Assembly (NCBI RefSeq): GCF_015097055.1
Contig: NZ_AP023366.1
Location: forward strand, 2,183,501-2,247,500
Length of the DNA: 64,000 bases
Origin: Effusibacillus dendaii
Lineage (GTDB): Bacteria; Bacillota; Bacilli; Tumebacillales; Effusibacillaceae
Reading direction: 5' to 3'
Part shown: one piece after another, positions 62,829 to 64,000 of the stretch
Layout of the letters: the number at the start of each line of letters is the position of its first letter
How positions within the stretch are numbered: position 1 is the stretch's first letter
Notes under the pieces: model-generated
Told to the model about the DNA's origin: nothing
Seen by the model: the letters and a program-made list of their open reading frames with translations, nothing else
Databases searched by the model: none
Made by a program: the position numbers and the translations under genes

Positions 62829-63398
62829 CTTGATGCCACATTTTTATTTCACTGAAATTCCAAATAACAGAATCTGCCTCGTTTAATTCGCCTGGCTCGG
62901 CAAATCCAAAATCGCAGCCGATCACATACAGACGATTACTTTTACTCGCCTTTACGTCGGATTTCCGATCTCCGACCATGACCGCACTCTCAATTTTTTC
63001 CGTTCAGAAGCAGTCCAACTAGATCTTCTTTTCGAGAGGTCTGGAATTCACCAGCCGTATAAATCGCATTAAAAAATGAATAAATCTCTTTTTTACATGC
63101 AACTTCTTTCACATAATTTTCCCTGCCGTTTGAAGAGATATACATGCGAACCCCTGTCTAATAACATGTCATCTGCTTTTTTACGATCGGATTCAGCCAC
63201 ATCCGGCAGTAAACGACTCCAGATTTCATCAGTCGTTAAACCAAACCATTTTGTAATTTCTGACTCATCCGGAATTGGATTACGAAACAACCCTTCGATT
63301 TGCAGCCGTTGCAGTTTATGTTGAAAGGCGGGAACAGCCACCATTTCCGTTTGAAATAGCGTGCCATCAAGATCAAACACAAACGCTTCTATTTCCAT
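62809..63398 (-). pseudogene. Decayed HAD-family phosphatase
   Basis: The minus strand reads MEIEAFVFDLDGTLFQTEMV (HAD motif I DLDGT) from 63398 and stays open to about 63093. A second frame then shows YTAGEFQTSRKEDLVGLLL, and a third AVMVGDRKSDVKASKSNRLYV (motif IV, GDRKSDV) ending at 62809. So at least two frameshifts, and probably a short deletion, break a normal HAD hydrolase of about 215 residues. Nearly all motifs are still readable, so the decay is recent. Confidence 0.85.
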
Positions 63399-63631
63399 AA
63401 CTGCTTTATCTTCCTGGGTATTATATTTTACAAGCAATGCGGAGTTACAATGAGACAACAACGTTCTCACCCGGCGATCATTTCTCTGTTTGAACAGAAG
63501 TTATCTGCAACATTCTATAAAGCGTCCAGTGAATACTTTCCGATAATAAAGAGATGATAATTTAAATGATGGTCTACTCTTATAGAGCATGAAGCAAAAG
63601 GATGGAATTAAACCAGCGAACATTCAAATAC

Positions 63632-63675
63632 AAAAAGAAAGGCACCTTAGCTAAATTACGCTAAAGAGCCTTTCT
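63632..63675 (-). terminator. Terminator of the rRNA operon
   Basis: GAAAGGC (63637-63643) pairs with GCCTTTC (63668-63674), and TTAGC pairs with GCTAA inside. On the minus strand TTTTTG follows. It lies right after the 5S rRNA. The interval 63400-63630 is AT-rich and has no gene that I can support. Confidence 0.8.
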
Positions 63676-63679
63676 GATT

Positions 63680-63794
63680 GCCTAGCAACGACCTACTCTC
63701 CCAGGGCTCATGCCCAAGTACCATCGGCGCTGGAGAGCTTAACTTCCGTGTTCGGGATGGGTACGGGTGGGTCCTCTCCGCTATTGTCACTAGA
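63680..63794 (-). rRNA. rrf: 5S ribosomal RNA
   Basis: The minus strand contains the conserved 5S stretch CCGAACACGGAAGTTAAGC and the end GAGAGTAGGTCGTTGC. The two ends pair as expected. Borders are set from the family pattern. Confidence 0.95.
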
Positions 63795-63925
63795 CTCGCA
63801 GGGATGCAAGTCGCTCGACGTTGTGACAGGATGTCACAGTTCCTGGTCGAACTTCCTCTTTCTTTATTCAGGGTTGCTCCCTGAAAACCGGATGCGAATA
63901 TGAGTGGCGCATGGGAATCCATGAT

Positions 63926-64000
63926 GGATTAAGCCCTCGATCGATTAGTACTGGTCAGCTCCATGCCTCACGGCACTTCCACACCCAGCCTATCTACCCT
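63926..64000 (-). rRNA. rrl: 23S ribosomal RNA, 3' end only
   Basis: The minus strand reads CCGTGAGGCATGGAGCTGAC and CAGTACTAATCGATCGAGGG, the universal 3' end of 23S rRNA, ending near TTAATCC at 63926. The rest is outside the window. The 130-base spacer to the 5S gene holds no tRNA. Confidence 0.93.

Noticed and set aside
63656..63922. An 88-codon open frame across the 5S and spacer region
   Set aside because: It is a well-known type of false ORF read from rRNA sequence.

Overview
This window comes from an endospore-forming member of the Bacillota, order Bacillales. It holds the rRNA / clp / sigH / rpoBC / S10-spc-alpha super-cluster that lies near the replication origin in Bacillus, written here mostly on the minus strand, so transcription runs from position 64000 towards 1. 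Two points fit a lineage outside Bacillaceae, such as the Alicyclobacillaceae (Effusibacillus/Tumebacillus type): rpsD sits inside the alpha operon, and ispD and ispF are one fused gene. The genus is inference only.

Layout from right to left, in transcription order. At 64000-63680 are the 3' end of a 23S rRNA and a 5S rRNA. A decayed HAD phosphatase (63398-62809) follows. Next is the heat-shock operon ctsR-mcsA-mcsB-clpC, with a clear sigma-A promoter and CtsR operator, then radA, disA, pssA, yacL, ispDF and gltX. A T-box leader controls cysE-cysS-mrnC-rlmB-rae1. After these come sigH, rpmG-secE-nusG, rplK-rplA, rplJ-rplL with an L10 leader, a RsmC-like methyltransferase, rpoB-rpoC, an L7Ae-family gene, and rpsL-rpsG-fusA-tuf. 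The unbroken S10-spc-alpha run (rpsJ to rplQ) follows, then truA and rplM-rpsI.

The conserved order is then interrupted. A 6.2-kb island (5062-11300) sits in the 3' end of rpsI. It is bounded by a 60-bp duplication of the end of rpsI. It contains short direct repeats that look like integrase arm sites at both ends, a frameshifted tyrosine-integrase remnant next to the right junction, fragments of at least three insertion sequences, and as its only intact cargo a four-gene GerA-type germinant-receptor operon (A-C-D-B) on the plus strand. Beyond it the sporulation/germination genes cwlD, salA, gerD, kbaA, pdaB and a partial SpoIIM-family gene resume.

In function the window combines the translation and transcription machinery, protein quality control (CtsR/McsAB/ClpC), the entry into sporulation (SigH, KbaA, DisA) and spore cortex and germination functions. 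The germination cargo of the rpsI island is the most distinctive feature. No CRISPR array, tRNA gene, intact prophage or defence system was seen.
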